A stretch of DNA of 64,000 nt from Stenopsyche tienmushanensis (Eukaryota > Arthropoda > Insecta > Trichoptera > Stenopsychidae): assembly GCA_008973525.1 (NCBI GenBank), contig WACJ01000217.1, positions 434,001 through 498,000 on the forward strand, read 5' to 3'. Position numbers and translations under genes: made by a program. Of the stretch, positions 35,801-48,100 are shown in pieces (position 1 is the first letter of the stretch; the number at the start of each line of letters is the position of its first letter). The notes under the pieces were generated by a model. The model did not search any database. It worked only from the letters and a program-made list of their open reading frames with translations, and was not told the DNA's origin.

Positions 35801-38800
35801 CTAAGCGACAGCATGCGCTTCGTCCGCTATTCCGTCAGCCTGGATGAAGGCGAATGGGTCATCCTGATGAAGCGCCCAAGGGAATCAGCTGGTGGATCAG
35901 GTCTTCTAGCACCATTCGACGAAAACGTCTGGTATCTGATCTTGATCGCTGTCATCACATTTGGTCCGTTTATTTACCTGTTGACATGGATCAAGTATGT
36001 CCTCACCAAGGATGAAAAGCCTTACACCTTGGAACCTTGCATGTGGTTCGTCTATGGTGCTCTTATCAAGCAAGGAACGACGCTATCGCCAGACGCTAGT
36101 AAGTCCTTTTTTTATGAATCATGACTTTCACATTCTACATTATTGATCAATCGATAATATCATTACCAATTGAGATGCTATCAACTAAACAGATATCTTT
36201 GTTAATAATATGTTTTAGTAGTTTTTAAGTGTTTGTCATTCTTTGCGTAATTACTCGTACGTTACGGTGATTAAAAATGAATTATGACAGAGATAAAAAT
36301 TCATGTCAAGGTTACCAAAAATCATCACGATGTCCAAAAGTTTTTTTATGTTGCTTTAACATGTTAATATTATCTAAGAAACCAGATTTTAGTACCCAAA
36401 ATCAGGTTGCATAACGAAGCTGGTCTCTGATGCTTAAAGGCATTCATTTTTTTTAAATTAAATATATTTTCCATCATCGCTTCATCCGCATTTTCTGCGT
36501 ACCGCGTAAAAATGAAACCGCGTAATGGGTACCGCGTAATTCTAGGGACACGAGTGTCGCTCGCCAAAATACGTCATATTGATTAACGATTATCAGCTTA
36601 TAATACAAACGGTGGTCAGGTATAATACAAACTTCTGACACCAATAATATTCATTGTCCTAATCTATCCCAAATCATACAGTAAATATACAGTCGATAAG
36701 TCATGGAGTGAGAGTTCACTTATAAAACTTTGAGCCCCAGGTTTGATATTTTTGCGTAAGATCCATAGGTGTTCGAGGGACCCTCAAAAATATTTTGATC
36801 TCATTGGAGGTATCGTCATCAGATATTCAAATAGTAGATTGAGTTGATGACCGCGTGAACCCCCATTTTCATATAACACCATCAATAAAATTCCTTTCTG
36901 CTGAGACACGGACTAAAACTCGCGAAATTCCCGATTTCCCGACAAATTATTTTTTTCCGTCGTTAAAGATGAATACTCATATACTATAATACTTTTATGT
37001 GATTCCTAATTATATTACGGAGGACATATAATATTTATTTTATTCAAAGAATCAAAAGTGTACAATATATAAACATAACAATTTATAAATCACAGATATT
37101 AACACTCTGTTTTTTTTTTTTTTTTTTTTTTTTCTTTGAAAACGTGCATGTACCCAGGTTGAGATTCAACCTATAACAGCACTCGCTATATTACCAGACT
37201 CAACTTGTGAAATACGCAGGTGAAAAGTAAGTAAAAAAAAAAAAAAAAAATAATAATAATAGTAATAAAAATAATCATAAATAGAACATAGAACAACATA
37301 GAATAAAAATAATAAATAATAATAATAATACAAAAAAATAATAATAAATAAACAAATAAATAAATAAATAAAAAATAAAATAATAATAATAAATAAAATA
37401 AATAATAAATAATAATAATAGAATTAAAATAAAGTAAAATATATATATATTCGAGGAATACAAAAATTCTGAACCCCGTATCTATTACATTTCATATCAA
37501 TATTCCCATTAATAGAGTCGAGGTGTAGTAAATACATCACCGGTAGGGAAAGGTTAATATAAAAATTTGAAAAACATATATATACTCTATATGTGTATAC
37601 ATAGGTTAGACAGTTACTGCCCCTATGCGTCGCCTAAGCTCGTCAATTAGTAGTTACGCCACTGTTTCCAAGCATCCAGATTTCGGCAGGAATGTCTTGA
37701 TTTAGTAGCCTTCGCCGTGCTGGTAAGGTGTACGATTTCTGTTAAATAAAAATTTCAATCCCGAATTTTTCGGGATTACGTTTATTAATCCCGAGATTCA
37801 TGAGCACCTAAGGCTGTTCGGGATTGGATTCCCTTGTCATGGGACCTTCCACTGATCCAAGTTGTTAATTGACCCCGCTGTTCGGGGCCATGCCAGCTCG
37901 CACAACAAAACTGCACGCTAGGGTGCAAAAACCCAAAAAATTAAAAACCATGTCCTGCGAGGAGTCGCTATTTCTTCACTACTTGTGGCCACTTGTGCTT
38001 TGAGCGCAGGGGGATGAAATAGCTAAGGGATGGATATACCTAATACTAGCTATATAATTATACACGCAAATATAATAATAAATAATTTTATGATATATAT
38101 ATATAAATGATAAGAAAAAGGGTATTTGAGCTCCGCTTGCGTCCCCGGGAGGGTACGAGCCCGCTGTATCTACTGGCCTCTACGACCTCGATACGGTCCC
38201 AGGAATACATTTTTCCCTAAATTTATTAAAGAAAGCCCTAAAATTGGAGGGAGGGGCCACAAGCTTTTCCGTGTCCAAGCGGTCCAAATTCCGGACCGCT
38301 GACACAAGGAAAAGTGGGAAATCCTGAACCTGTGGAGAAATATGACCATGATCAGCTTGAAGATAGCTTTGAGAACATATTTTCTCACCATCATGGTTGT
38401 TAAATAATTTCCATATTCGAAAGCGTCGATCTTCATCTATTCTCTTGTAGGACCAAAAAGGATTATTGATCTCACAACAAAAATTATGAATAATTTTTAT
38501 ATTTGCTGTAATCCAATATTTATTTTAGAAACATCGTTCTTACGGAAGCATAGTCGACAAACGGATAAACTGCTTTAATTTCATTATTACAATCAATTTA
38601 AGACCTTATTATTTTTTGCATGAAGAAATTAATATTTTATTTAAAAATTTTGTATTTTTGCGGTATTAATATTTTCATAGCCAATAATTTATCTATCAAA
38701 TTACCATACGTATAAAAAATAAACAAATAGAAGTATTGTCATGAAAATCTATACTATATATGGACGCCATGACAGTGTTAAATCGAAACCGTGCAAATCG

Positions 38801-41800
38801 GATACCGTGTAATTTGAGGGAGAGGTTAAATACATAAATTAAAAGATATATTGACGTAGCTAATTTTTACGATGGATGGATTTATACTTATTATATGCTG
38901 TAAATATAGTACTGTTTATAACAAATTGACTTTGGTCGTATAGTATAACCAAATTCATGTAATATTATTGTGCTATTATTACTATAACTATTATGACAAC
39001 AGACTAGCATTATTTTCAGTTTAAAGATCAAAATGATTGTTAGGCTAATTTAATCAATGCTAACAGAACATTCATGATTTTACCTGATAATATAGTCATA
39101 TTATTAGTTCCATTTTAAAAATTAGCGTAATAGCTTTACAAACGCTCATGTAATAAATCATTTACTAATTGGAAACACATAAAATACATTATGTGATAAA
39201 TGTCTACTTTGTATGTAAATTACATAATCATGCCAGGAGTCATAACTTACTTTAATTATACTCCGAGTAACTTACAACCATCAGTAGCTTACGCGACATG
39301 GATATCCGATGATTGCAATCAGATCAACGTATGATTAGTTATAAATTTTTTTATATGAATGAATTTGTTCAAAACGAGAGCCTGACCTAAAATGATTTGG
39401 GCTTGAAACATTTTTAACAATTGATTTCGGATCGATCTACACAGGACTTGTGCCACGTAAAGCGTACCATAAAATTGATATCATTAGAATAAAAAATTCA
39501 TAGACGTTATGAGCACTATTGTTTTATATTTCCAATTTCTGGTATACGTTTCTTAGATATCCATCAATTTAATGGTATCATTATATGCTGAGTTTATACG
39601 TAACGATGCAAATGTCGTCAAAAACAATTTATTGTCTTGAATATTGTATTTTTTTTCTAGATACAACCAGAGTCTTGTTTGCAACTTGGTGGATTTTCAT
39701 AACTCTGTTGTCTGCTTTTTATACGGCCAATTTGACTGCTTTTCTTACGCTCTCCAAATTCACTCTGTCGATAAATGAGCCTCAAGATCTTCTGAAAAAG
39801 AATAATAAATGGATAGCAAGGAAAGGTAGCGCTGTTGAGTACGTCGTCACAAATGTAAGACCGTTTAATTTGATTTATTTAAGCATATTAAATCACACAA
39901 CTTCAGTAATGGACGTTCGCTAATTATTGATTAGGCGTCTTGTGTGCGATCCAAAACAATATATTTATATCCATTAAATGATTGTGATATGGAGGTTCGC
40001 TTTTGTTTGAAAAAATGCATCATATCATAAAGCAATGCAATAAATAGGCCTCGCTATCAGGCCTTTGTTCTGTCAACGTTTGTTTACAACAATTGCCCGC
40101 TGGATAGCCTATTTATGCAAAATTATTTTATCGTGTACAATATTCTTGACCTTATTATGCTCATATAAATTGTATCGTTATAAATAAAGCCCAACAATAA
40201 CTGATTGCATATTAAGCAACAACACATTGAATATAAGTCATAATTGAAGCATTCTGTTAAAAAATATACGTTATATTTATTCAATTATTATATTTGGTCT
40301 AAAAGTTTTCCTTTATCAATGAAATTCAGCATGTTTGCTCGTCTCGTTAAGAAATTATATTATTGATACATATAAAAGGTTACGTGGAAAAAATGTTTTC
40401 TACGTTATTTGCCAACATTGCATGCTCGGTGACCACGTAATATATAAAACTTTCCGCTACGGTTTTATGGCATTTATTCCAACCATAGTAAGTAAATATG
40501 GTTGTCGGCTATCGTTACATTTGTATGTGTGTGTATGTCAAATAATGAACGTTTCTCTGCGTACCCTTTTACTGGTTCGCTATACTCATCATGAATATTT
40601 GATTTGATTGCTTTTTGAAAAATGACTTTTTTATGCTCAGATTTTTGTAGGTTTGTATGTATAATTGTAGCAAGGATTTATTCATTTATGACGTCAATAT
40701 TCTATTCACACAACAAGGCTGTTTGCTATTTTTTTTATAATATATGTATTACATACGAGGGTAGTCCAAGAAGTACCCAACCTGACTTGGTGGTTGGTGA
40801 CAAATGGTGGTTGATTAAAAAAATGAATATGGTTGAAACCTTATAAAGCTGACTATCAATGATGTTCTCAATGAATTTGTAAATATGGAAACAATTGATC
40901 ATCGTTATTTAAAATAATACTTTTATTTGAAAGGTCTCAGTCCAACCAATATCAAAGCTACTAATAGATTCTACTCTGGAGAGGTCTGCTCCTTAATTTA
41001 CAACAGTGAAATATTAGGTGGTTGACTTTAAATGAGGCCGTACAAGCTGCCAAGATGAACATAGCAGTGGTCGACCAAATTAAGTGAACACACCAGAAAT
41101 GGTGAAGAAAGTCCACAAAATAGTATTGGATGACCGTTGATTGAAAGTGCAAAAGCTAGCACACACGGTAGGCATTTTTGAAAGTGCTGTACATTGCATA
41201 TTAAATTAAAATTTGCACATGAGAAAGCTGTGCACAAGATGGGTGCCGTGTTTGTTCATAATGGAACAAAGGAGTGAGTAGTTTCAATGGAAAAGATGCA
41301 ATAGGAACTGATCCTTATACTGGACATCCTATGAAAGCTACGTCTGAAGACGCTGGAAAGTGAAATGCTTGACTTTTGTAAATAGTTGAATGAAGATGTC
41401 TTGAAATGTAAAAGATACACATAACAAGCAGAAATCCTAGACACGTTAGATTAATGCAAATTGGACAAAATGGACAAGACAAGAGACAAGCAGCAGACGG
41501 TTGGGTGGGTGTTAGACTCCATGGTGCCCACCCATAAAACCCCAGAGGGTGCCAATCCCACATATGCGTGTAACGATCAAGCCCCTGGAGAAATGATGTG
41601 GAGTAGAGGCTAACAAAAGTTGCCTCGGCATGTGGCTCATTTAACGCCGCTGGGAGAGCCCAGCTAACATGAGTTGTAGTACGCTAGTCCAGGGCAACCC
41701 GGAACAGACTGTACAGCGCATATTGTATGGAACTTATACCCATTGGTGCTGTCAGCTGCTGTCTATTATAACATGCTCGAAAAGTCACAATTTCCTCCAT

Positions 41801-43482
41801 GCAAGAGATCATCACACTGAAAACATCACCTTAATACTTTAGACTATTTCCTATTTTAGCATTTTAAAAACCATTGTTATGTAGTACAGAGGCATCCAAG
41901 TCGCAGAATATCCTGTCTGCATCTCGCTCTACCCACATTCTTCAGAATTTTAAGCTGTGGCTCGATATTGGCAAGAACACATGTTCTCGTGGCCAAGACT
42001 ATCGGTCGACTCTTTGTTTTTTTTTTACCAGCGAATCCGCATTCTAAACGCGTACATGCAGGAAGACATTAAGAATTCACTGTTAATCTTGTAAATTAAA
42101 AAATATACACCATTATATTCGATTTAAGATGTTTTTTTATGTGGATATATTGTAACGTCAATCAGGATTTTCGAGGCGATGTTTCATAACAATAAAGCTG
42201 AATTTTGCGTCAAAAATAAAGGAGAGAATCAGCTCTGAAGAAGGTGAAGACAGTTGGAAGAAGACGTGGGATAATTTTCATTGATTTTCTTCGAAATGGA
42301 AAAACGATCAACGACAATTATTATGCAAACTTACTGCAACGTTTGAGTGAGTGATAAATAGGATATGGAAGCTATTGAACATTACTAGGAAAAGTGTATC
42401 GAGCTGAAAAGAGATTATGTTGAGAAATAAAGATGTTTTTTCTAGTTTTTTATGTTAGATCAGATACTTTTTGGACTACCCTCTTACATACGAATGTAAA
42501 AAAAGAATATGTACTACCGTTAAAAAATAACTAGAAATACACATAATTTATAAAACATATTATTTATAGCCAGAGGAGAATTTATACATTCTATATCCGA
42601 TGATTGGTACCAAACGAGGGAGTTTTCAAAACGACGCACTAGACGCTTCATTTTTGCCGTATGTTCAGGACGATTACGTCTTTGTCAGAGACAAGCCTGC
42701 CGTTGAACATCTTATGTATGATGATTACAAAAATAAAACAAAACAGGACATTGAAGAAAAATACAGATGTACTTATGTCGTAACAACAAGCGTTTTTATG
42801 AAAAAATCAAGAGCATTTGCGTATCCACAAAATAGTAATCTTTATAAATTATTTGATCCCATGTAAGTTAACGTATAGTTAATAGATAAGATAAATTTAA
42901 TTTGTGATGATAATGAATTTTTTTAAACGATAAATGTTTGCAGATTGATGTCACTGGTCGAAGCTGGAATCGTTAAATTTATGACAAGATATGAGCTACC
43001 CGGTAATGAAATTTGTCCTTTGAATCTCAAATCCAAAGAAAGACGTTTGAGAAACGGCGATCTCTCGATGACTTACATGCTAGCCGCGTTTGGAATAGGA
43101 TGCGCTACATTAGCCTTCATCATCGAGGTATTTATAACGTATACATTTAAAACGCATAGTATAATTTATATAATAAAAATGTATATATTAAATAGAACAT
43201 TGATTTCAGGCATCGTTTCACTACAGGAAAGAAATTTGTAAAGCGATTCAAAACTGCAATAAGCACGGTAAAAAGAAAAATAGAGATAAAATTGGTCCGG
43301 GACCTCCTCCGCCTTATCAATCAATTTTTGGACCTTCATACGGTGGATCGATTTATAGCAACGGCGGTAAACGACAAAATATAAACGGTCGAGATTATTG
43401 GGTCTTGCGGATTCCCGGCGGTGAAACGACACTAGTACCAGTGAGAACTCCGTCCGCCTTTTTGTTTCAGTATTCTACTTAA
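32890..43482 (+). CDS. Ir76b: Ionotropic receptor co-receptor IR76b, eight exons
   Basis: Exons: 32890-32989, 35154-35233, 35511-35702, 35768-36098, 39661-39854, 42570-42862, 42944-43127, 43210-43482; 548 aa ending in TAA, phases consistent throughout. The start ATG is in a good context (AAAATGG) and opens a short hydrophobic leader; there is no large amino-terminal domain, as expected for IR76b. The S1 half of the ligand-binding domain begins near residue 53 (GKHLRIGTVQ). M1 is about 178-199, the pore region follows (CMWFVYGALIKQGTTLSP, 215-232), M3 about 239-262 holds FYTANLTAFLTLSKF (the iGluR SYTANLAAF region), S2 is about 270-435 and M4 about 440-457. The cytoplasmic tail is basic, then Pro/Gly-rich. 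Motifs GSGLLAPF and FATWWIFITLLSAFYTANL closely fit insect IR76b, a co-receptor in cation channels for amine, salt and acid sensing in ciliated chemosensory neurons. The weakest junction is the 35511 acceptor, which has a pyrimidine tract ending in GAAG. Confidence 0.93.
33621..34227 (-). mobile_element. Intact hAT-type MITE with perfect 8-bp target duplication
   Basis: 607 bp with ends CAAAGCCGTAACAAGGG and TACGGCCCTG (inverse CAGGGCCGTA). Both flanks are ATTTGATC (33613-33620 and 34228-34235). It encodes no transposase. It lies in intron 1 of Ir76b and is the reference copy for 7902-8337, 12005-12345, 14183-14745 and 16798-17334. Confidence 0.9.
34427..34530 (+). mobile_element. Fragment of a TA-flanked CTATAGCG MITE
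   Basis: Starts ACAGCCGACCCTTCTATAGC and carries ACGCTATAGAAAATTAGGCA as in 62330-62518; the distal half is missing. Confidence 0.6.
34610..35075. mobile_element. CAGGGCTTCGAACCGG-type MITE, longer copy
   Basis: Left part GGGGCTTTGAACCGGAACTG, right part CCGAACCGATATAAATCTTT and TTTCGGTTACGTTCC, with about 250 bases of other sequence between. It lies in intron 1 of Ir76b. Confidence 0.5.
36720..37612. repeat. Dispersed repeat, copy A, split by an insertion
   Basis: 36800-37020 and 37453-37612 match 56074-56291 and 56292-56467 respectively (GAGACACGGACTAAAACTCG, CATCACCGGTAGGGAAAGGT). The second copy is continuous, so 37021-37452 is an insertion in this one. It lies in intron 4 of Ir76b. Confidence 0.7.
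37021..37452. mobile_element. Insertion with poly-T and poly-A tracts, possibly SINE-like
   Basis: A 24-base T tract (about 37110-37133) and an A-run turning into AAT/AAAT repeats (37226-37450) bracket about 90 bases of unique sequence. On the minus strand that core has GGTTGAATCTC, one base short of the pol III B-box consensus GGTTCGANTCC. It is absent from the matching site at 56291. Confidence 0.45.
37700..38030. other. GC-richer block with strong hairpins in Ir76b intron 4
   Basis: Inverted repeats AATCCCGA/TCGGGATT (37757-37764 and 37770-37777) and CCCCG/CGGGG (37873-37877 and 37883-37887) stand out in AT-rich surroundings. No protein frame. It could be the 3' region of an unrecognised retroelement. 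Confidence 0.35.
38200..38310 (+). mobile_element. Short hAT-type MITE fragment
   Basis: Carries AAAGCCCTAAAATTGGAG, GGCCACAAGCTTTTCCGTGT and GGTCCAAATTCCGGACCGCTGA-like sequence related to the inner part of 33621-34227. Confidence 0.5.
40757..42483 (+). mobile_element. Mariner relic with both termini in Ir76b intron 5
   Basis: The left end GAGGGTAGTCCAAGAAGTAC is matched by the inverted right end GTACTTTTTGGACTACCCTC-like sequence at 42464-42483. Plus-strand transposase pieces occur at 40930-41280 (including the LCTRWVPCL region) and 42170-42440 (the HNNKAEF and catalytic-domain remnants). The middle is interrupted by foreign DNA that includes an R1-like repeat (41500-41710). Confidence 0.8.
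41500..41712 (-). repeat. R1-like LINE-derived repeat nested in the mariner
   Basis: Reverse orientation of the 4925-5560 family: AATGATGTGGAGTAGAGGCT, GCCCAGCTAACATGAGTTG, then GGGCAACCCGGAACAGAC. Confidence 0.65.
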
Positions 43483-43608
43483 AAGACATTTTAATTGCTT
43501 ATTATTTCAAGACTTATTGCTATATTGTATCATTTGAATCGAGTTCTGTTTTATCAAACATGGATTTAAACAATTCGTATTAATCCAATAATATCTGATA
43601 TCGATGAT

Positions 43609-43614
43609 AATAAA
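43609..43614 (+). other. Polyadenylation signal of Ir76b
   Basis: AATAAA 127 bases after the Ir76b stop codon, in AT-rich sequence. Confidence 0.45.
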
Positions 43615-43619
43615 TTTTA

Positions 43620-45155
43620 AATGATATAATAATGTTGAATATAATCAGCTGCATTTTTAATAGTCATAATTATTTCAGAATCAATGCATTTAATGAATTT
43701 AAATAATTAGCTTTTTGATGTTGAGATGGTAATATTGTTTTAGAGATATTATCATAGATTAGCCAAATGCACACAATAAAAAGCTTACCAAATGTAAACT
43801 GGTAATGTATTTTTGTAGTAAAATAGATATTTAATATGAATTTATATATTTAATCAGATGAAGTTATATCTTTTACATTCGAATTAAATAAGTAGAAATT
43901 TTCTATTTTTGTAAATGTTATTTAGTGAGGTTTCTAGAAAGAAAAAAAATAGACAACGTCCATTTATGATATATTTAGTGCTTAGTGGATTTCTATTTAT
44001 AATTGTTATAATACCGTAGAATCACTATATGTAATTTAGGCACATTATTTGGTAATAATATATACTATTAATGTATAGTAATATGGCTGCACCGATACAA
44101 AGAAGAGATGTAGAATGCACAAATTAATGTATTAGATTTAAATGTTGAATAAAATTTGTTGTGATAAATGACGTTGTTAATCTTTTGGCCAATGAACACC
44201 TACAATGACGGCCGTAATAATATTTTTTAGAAATGTCATACGGATAAGTATTTAGCGTTTTAAAAATATTATTAAAATCATGGCTTTCAAATATAAATAA
44301 AAAACGATTTATACTTACTTTATCTAACAATATATTAAAATAATTTAATTAAATATTTTAAACTATGAGTATTTAAATTTGTTTGTTTTTTTAAAGAAAA
44401 TACGTATACAATCGCATTATTTATTATATTTCAGATAAATTAAAAATATATTTGAAATTGTTCATAGTTGCGGAATTATTTCCATATTTAAATATTTTTA
44501 AATTTTATGATAAAATAAAAATATATAAATGTTATCATTATGATATTACTTATTTAATTTTTATCGTATATGTATTTTTTTTATATAAAACTTTATTTTA
44601 ATTATATTTATTAAATTGACTTGCATTAAATTCTTTCCGGCTATGGTCAATCATATACGCCTTATTGTTTATTTGGCCGTAAACGATGTGAACTTGGGTA
44701 GCGCACTTGCTGACAGCCACCAGTTGGCAACATTCCACAAAATGTCACCACGTCTCAAACTTTCTTCATATGTTGTTGGGGTATAATTGTTTTAGTCTTT
44801 TATCGAGGAAATGTCATGCTTTAAGCTCTATTAAACCAATGCGTCGAAATATTTGATTTAGTGATTAAATATTCGGAACAACGTTTTTAAAAGGCTTAAC
44901 CTACCACAATCGAGTTTGATGTCATTCATTATTATTGACATTCTTTTAAACAGACATTATGATGTCACATGTCAATTCTAAGGCCGTTTATGCTTTATTT
45001 TAATGCGAAAAATAACTAAAAAATAAAGTAATTCGTGTCATAAATGAGTGCATAATCTATAATTGATTAAGTTTTATTTTAATCCATTGTTAGCATTTTG
45101 AGATTAAAGAATGACTTCCTTTTAGATATGATTGTTGTGTAATTGCAATTTAAAT
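43620..45155. other. Intergenic region between Ir76b and UFSP2
   Basis: Very AT-rich up to about 44630. The more complex stretch 44630-45050 (TTGGCCGTAAACGATGTGAA, CACCAGTTGGCAACATTCC) is the likeliest place for the UFSP2 promoter and any missing 5' exon. No clear core promoter motif was seen. Confidence 0.4.
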
Positions 45156-45159
45156 ATAA

Positions 45160-48100
45160 ATGATATGCTTTCAGAGGTTATCAAAACTTGAACCCGATGC
45201 GAGTTATGGAGGGCTCTTTGGATTAATATATGACAGTACATTGTTAATAATCGGTTTTAATTTGGAATTAGACGAAGAAAGTGGTAATCCAACATATAGC
45301 GATATTCAATTAAATTTTCCAACAGATGTTGAATTTTGTGGAATTATTAAATTTGGAAATAGTTTATCGGAAAGCCGCATAAAAAGCATTTTACAGGTTA
45401 GTCCACTTATTTAGATTGGATTTCATTAGAAATTATATACATTGTTTACCGGTATTGTTTATTTACAAATTTGATTTAACCGATAGATTAAAATATAAAT
45501 TTAATTTGATGCACACATGCAATGCTTTTCCTTAAAATAAAATAATAACAATCACTTTGCAGTATAAATACAAAGAAATACTGTTGATATTCTCTCACAA
45601 TTTTTTTATTTTAAAACTGAAAATAAACTTATAAGCATTAACTCTTGAATATTTTAAAATTTCTTATCTATGCAGATAAAACAGATAAAAACCTTTCATA
45701 TTTTTGCTTGTTTCAAAGCTCTAATTTTTCATTTTAGAATGTTGATGTTACCGATAATCCTTTGATTTTAACATCATGTTCGGGTGAATTAAAAGCTCAT
45801 TTCTTACTTCATGATCGCCTCGAAGAAACGCAATATGAAGAAGTTTCCATTGATGACTTATGGAAGCAATTTATACATTTACGACTTAAAACCACTTTAC
45901 CTCTTTTCTGTGAAGTTACGACTAATGGCGTCAAAGAAGCTATACAATCAAAAAGAAAAAAGGTAACTATCATACAAATTCATCAATTTTGAATTATGAG
46001 ATTGTTTAACTATATAATTTTTAAATGTATAAATCAGATAGCAGCTGGACAAGTGTCCTTTCATTTTCCTGGTACTGATATTTACTTAGTAGGGGGTGAA
46101 GTGGAAGCAGGTTTGAGTGGTTTAGATGGAGATCCAATGGTAGAGAATTTACTTTGTCAATTAGATGATGATGAACAATCTAAAAAAAAGAAGAGAAATA
46201 CTCCAGATATTGTAAGTCCTCTATAAAAAATGATTTTAATAACATTTTCTTATGCTTGAGATTATTATTTATTAATCTTTTAAATTATATTTTAAGAGGG
46301 TTGTTCCTGTAAATTTGATATTAAAAACGTCAAGAGATTTAATATCAGATAAACTAATAAAGACTGCCGTTAAAATGATGTCAACGCAAGGAAAACGTAA
46401 ATATATTTTTGAATAACTATCCGTTCACAGCTTTTATGGATTCAATTTCAAAATAAATCAATTAAATTACAGCCGCATACTGTATTAAGTTACCTTTGAA
46501 TATCGATGTTCTATCAATAGCACATATAAGTACGAAATTAGTGCCTCTTTATAATGTACTTTTGGAAAGTGCCTGTAAAGCTCTAAAATTATTAGAACAA
46601 AACCTTTTGGAACAATTAGGTATGTTGCATTATTCGTTATTAAAAATAGATATGTTTATGAAAAACCACGTAAATTTGATTGTAATATTTTATCCTCAGG
46701 ACAAGAAGGAATAGGAGACGGAGCTGGTTTAAAAATTCCAGAGACTTTTCATTTCTTCCCAAATGATTGCGGATATTTTTTTTCACAGATAATACCTAGA
46801 GGCGTATCAGATGAATCCACACGTTAGTGATCTTTATTCAATAAACTATATTGGTGTTTTAAAATTTATACACGAACTTAAACGAGTCTTATATTTTTTA
46901 GACGAAGCTCGAGAAATTTTACATAGTCAATTGGGTCTTTCTAAGAATTATCCTCAATTCAAACGCGGAAATACTTTTCCATTTGACAAGAATCCACCTA
47001 ACGGTCTTCTGATTAATCCCCACGAGGCAATCACTACGAAAGTTGGTATGAAACCAGGTTCTAAAGTAGCTATAGTTCGAGGTTATTACACGTATCATCA
47101 TTACATGCAAGATAATTTTGATGACGATGGGTGGGGGTGTGCTTATAGATCCCTCCAAACATTGTGTTCTTGGTTCAGGTATTCATTGATTTTAATCGTA
47201 CGTTAGTATTGAATTGTACGGTACTAATTTGTGTTTTTTAAAATATAGATTTCAAGGGTATACTGATCGGCCTGTACCGACGCATAAACAAATTCAACAG
47301 TGTCTTGTGAAAATCGGCGATAAAATGTCTTCATTTATTGGTTCTAAGCAATGGATTGGATCAACAGAAGTATCATTTTGCTTAGAATCTCTTTTATCAG
47401 TTCAATCGAAGATTATTTTTGCTAATTCAGGAAGTGAATTACAAAGCTATGCGAATGAATTATTGTATCATTTTCAGAAGCATGGATCACCTATAATGAT
47501 TGGTAAGGCAAATTATAGTATTGGATGTGTGGATAAGTTCCTGGTCACAAGACAAAAATGTATGAATCAAAAGGAGCAATATCGGTAAGGTGGGTGGGGT
47601 AAAATTTTCCATTTCATTATTTCCAGGTAGGTTTTTTATTTTGATGTCATGCTGCAAAACACCTTGTCGTTGTCTTTGGGCATATTGTGGCTGCTTTTCA
47701 TTCAATGCTTGGCTCAAACGCATCGATTGCTTTTGGTAGAGATCTCCTGTGATGGTTTGGTTGGGTTAGAGCAGCTCATAATACACTACGTCCAGCTGAT
47801 CCCACCAAATACAGCGCATGAGCTTGAAACCGTGGATATTCCACTTTAGCGTCGATGCTACTGCTTGGCCAGGCTTAATCTAATGCTTGGGATTATTATA
47901 GTATATCCACTTTTCATTGCTAGTCACGATACAATGTAACAAACCTTTTCTTTTTTGCCATTGTAGCAGCTTTTATATGCGAAAAAATGCCTTTCCACAT
48001 ATCTCTGCTTCTAGTCAAGACACTCAAGATCCTTACTTTTGCATCATTCCCAATGCTGTTGAACATTTCGAAACGTTGAACATGTTGTTCTATCAACTCC

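Noticed and set aside
37275..37463. Tyr/Phe/Ile-rich minus-strand frame
   Set aside because: It is translation of an AAT/AAAT simple repeat.
46811..47206. A single long exon starting [10 protein letters not shown] in UFSP2
   Set aside because: This open frame reads through an intron. Joining 46822 to 46902 (GTTAGT donor, TTTTAG acceptor) restores the family sequence.
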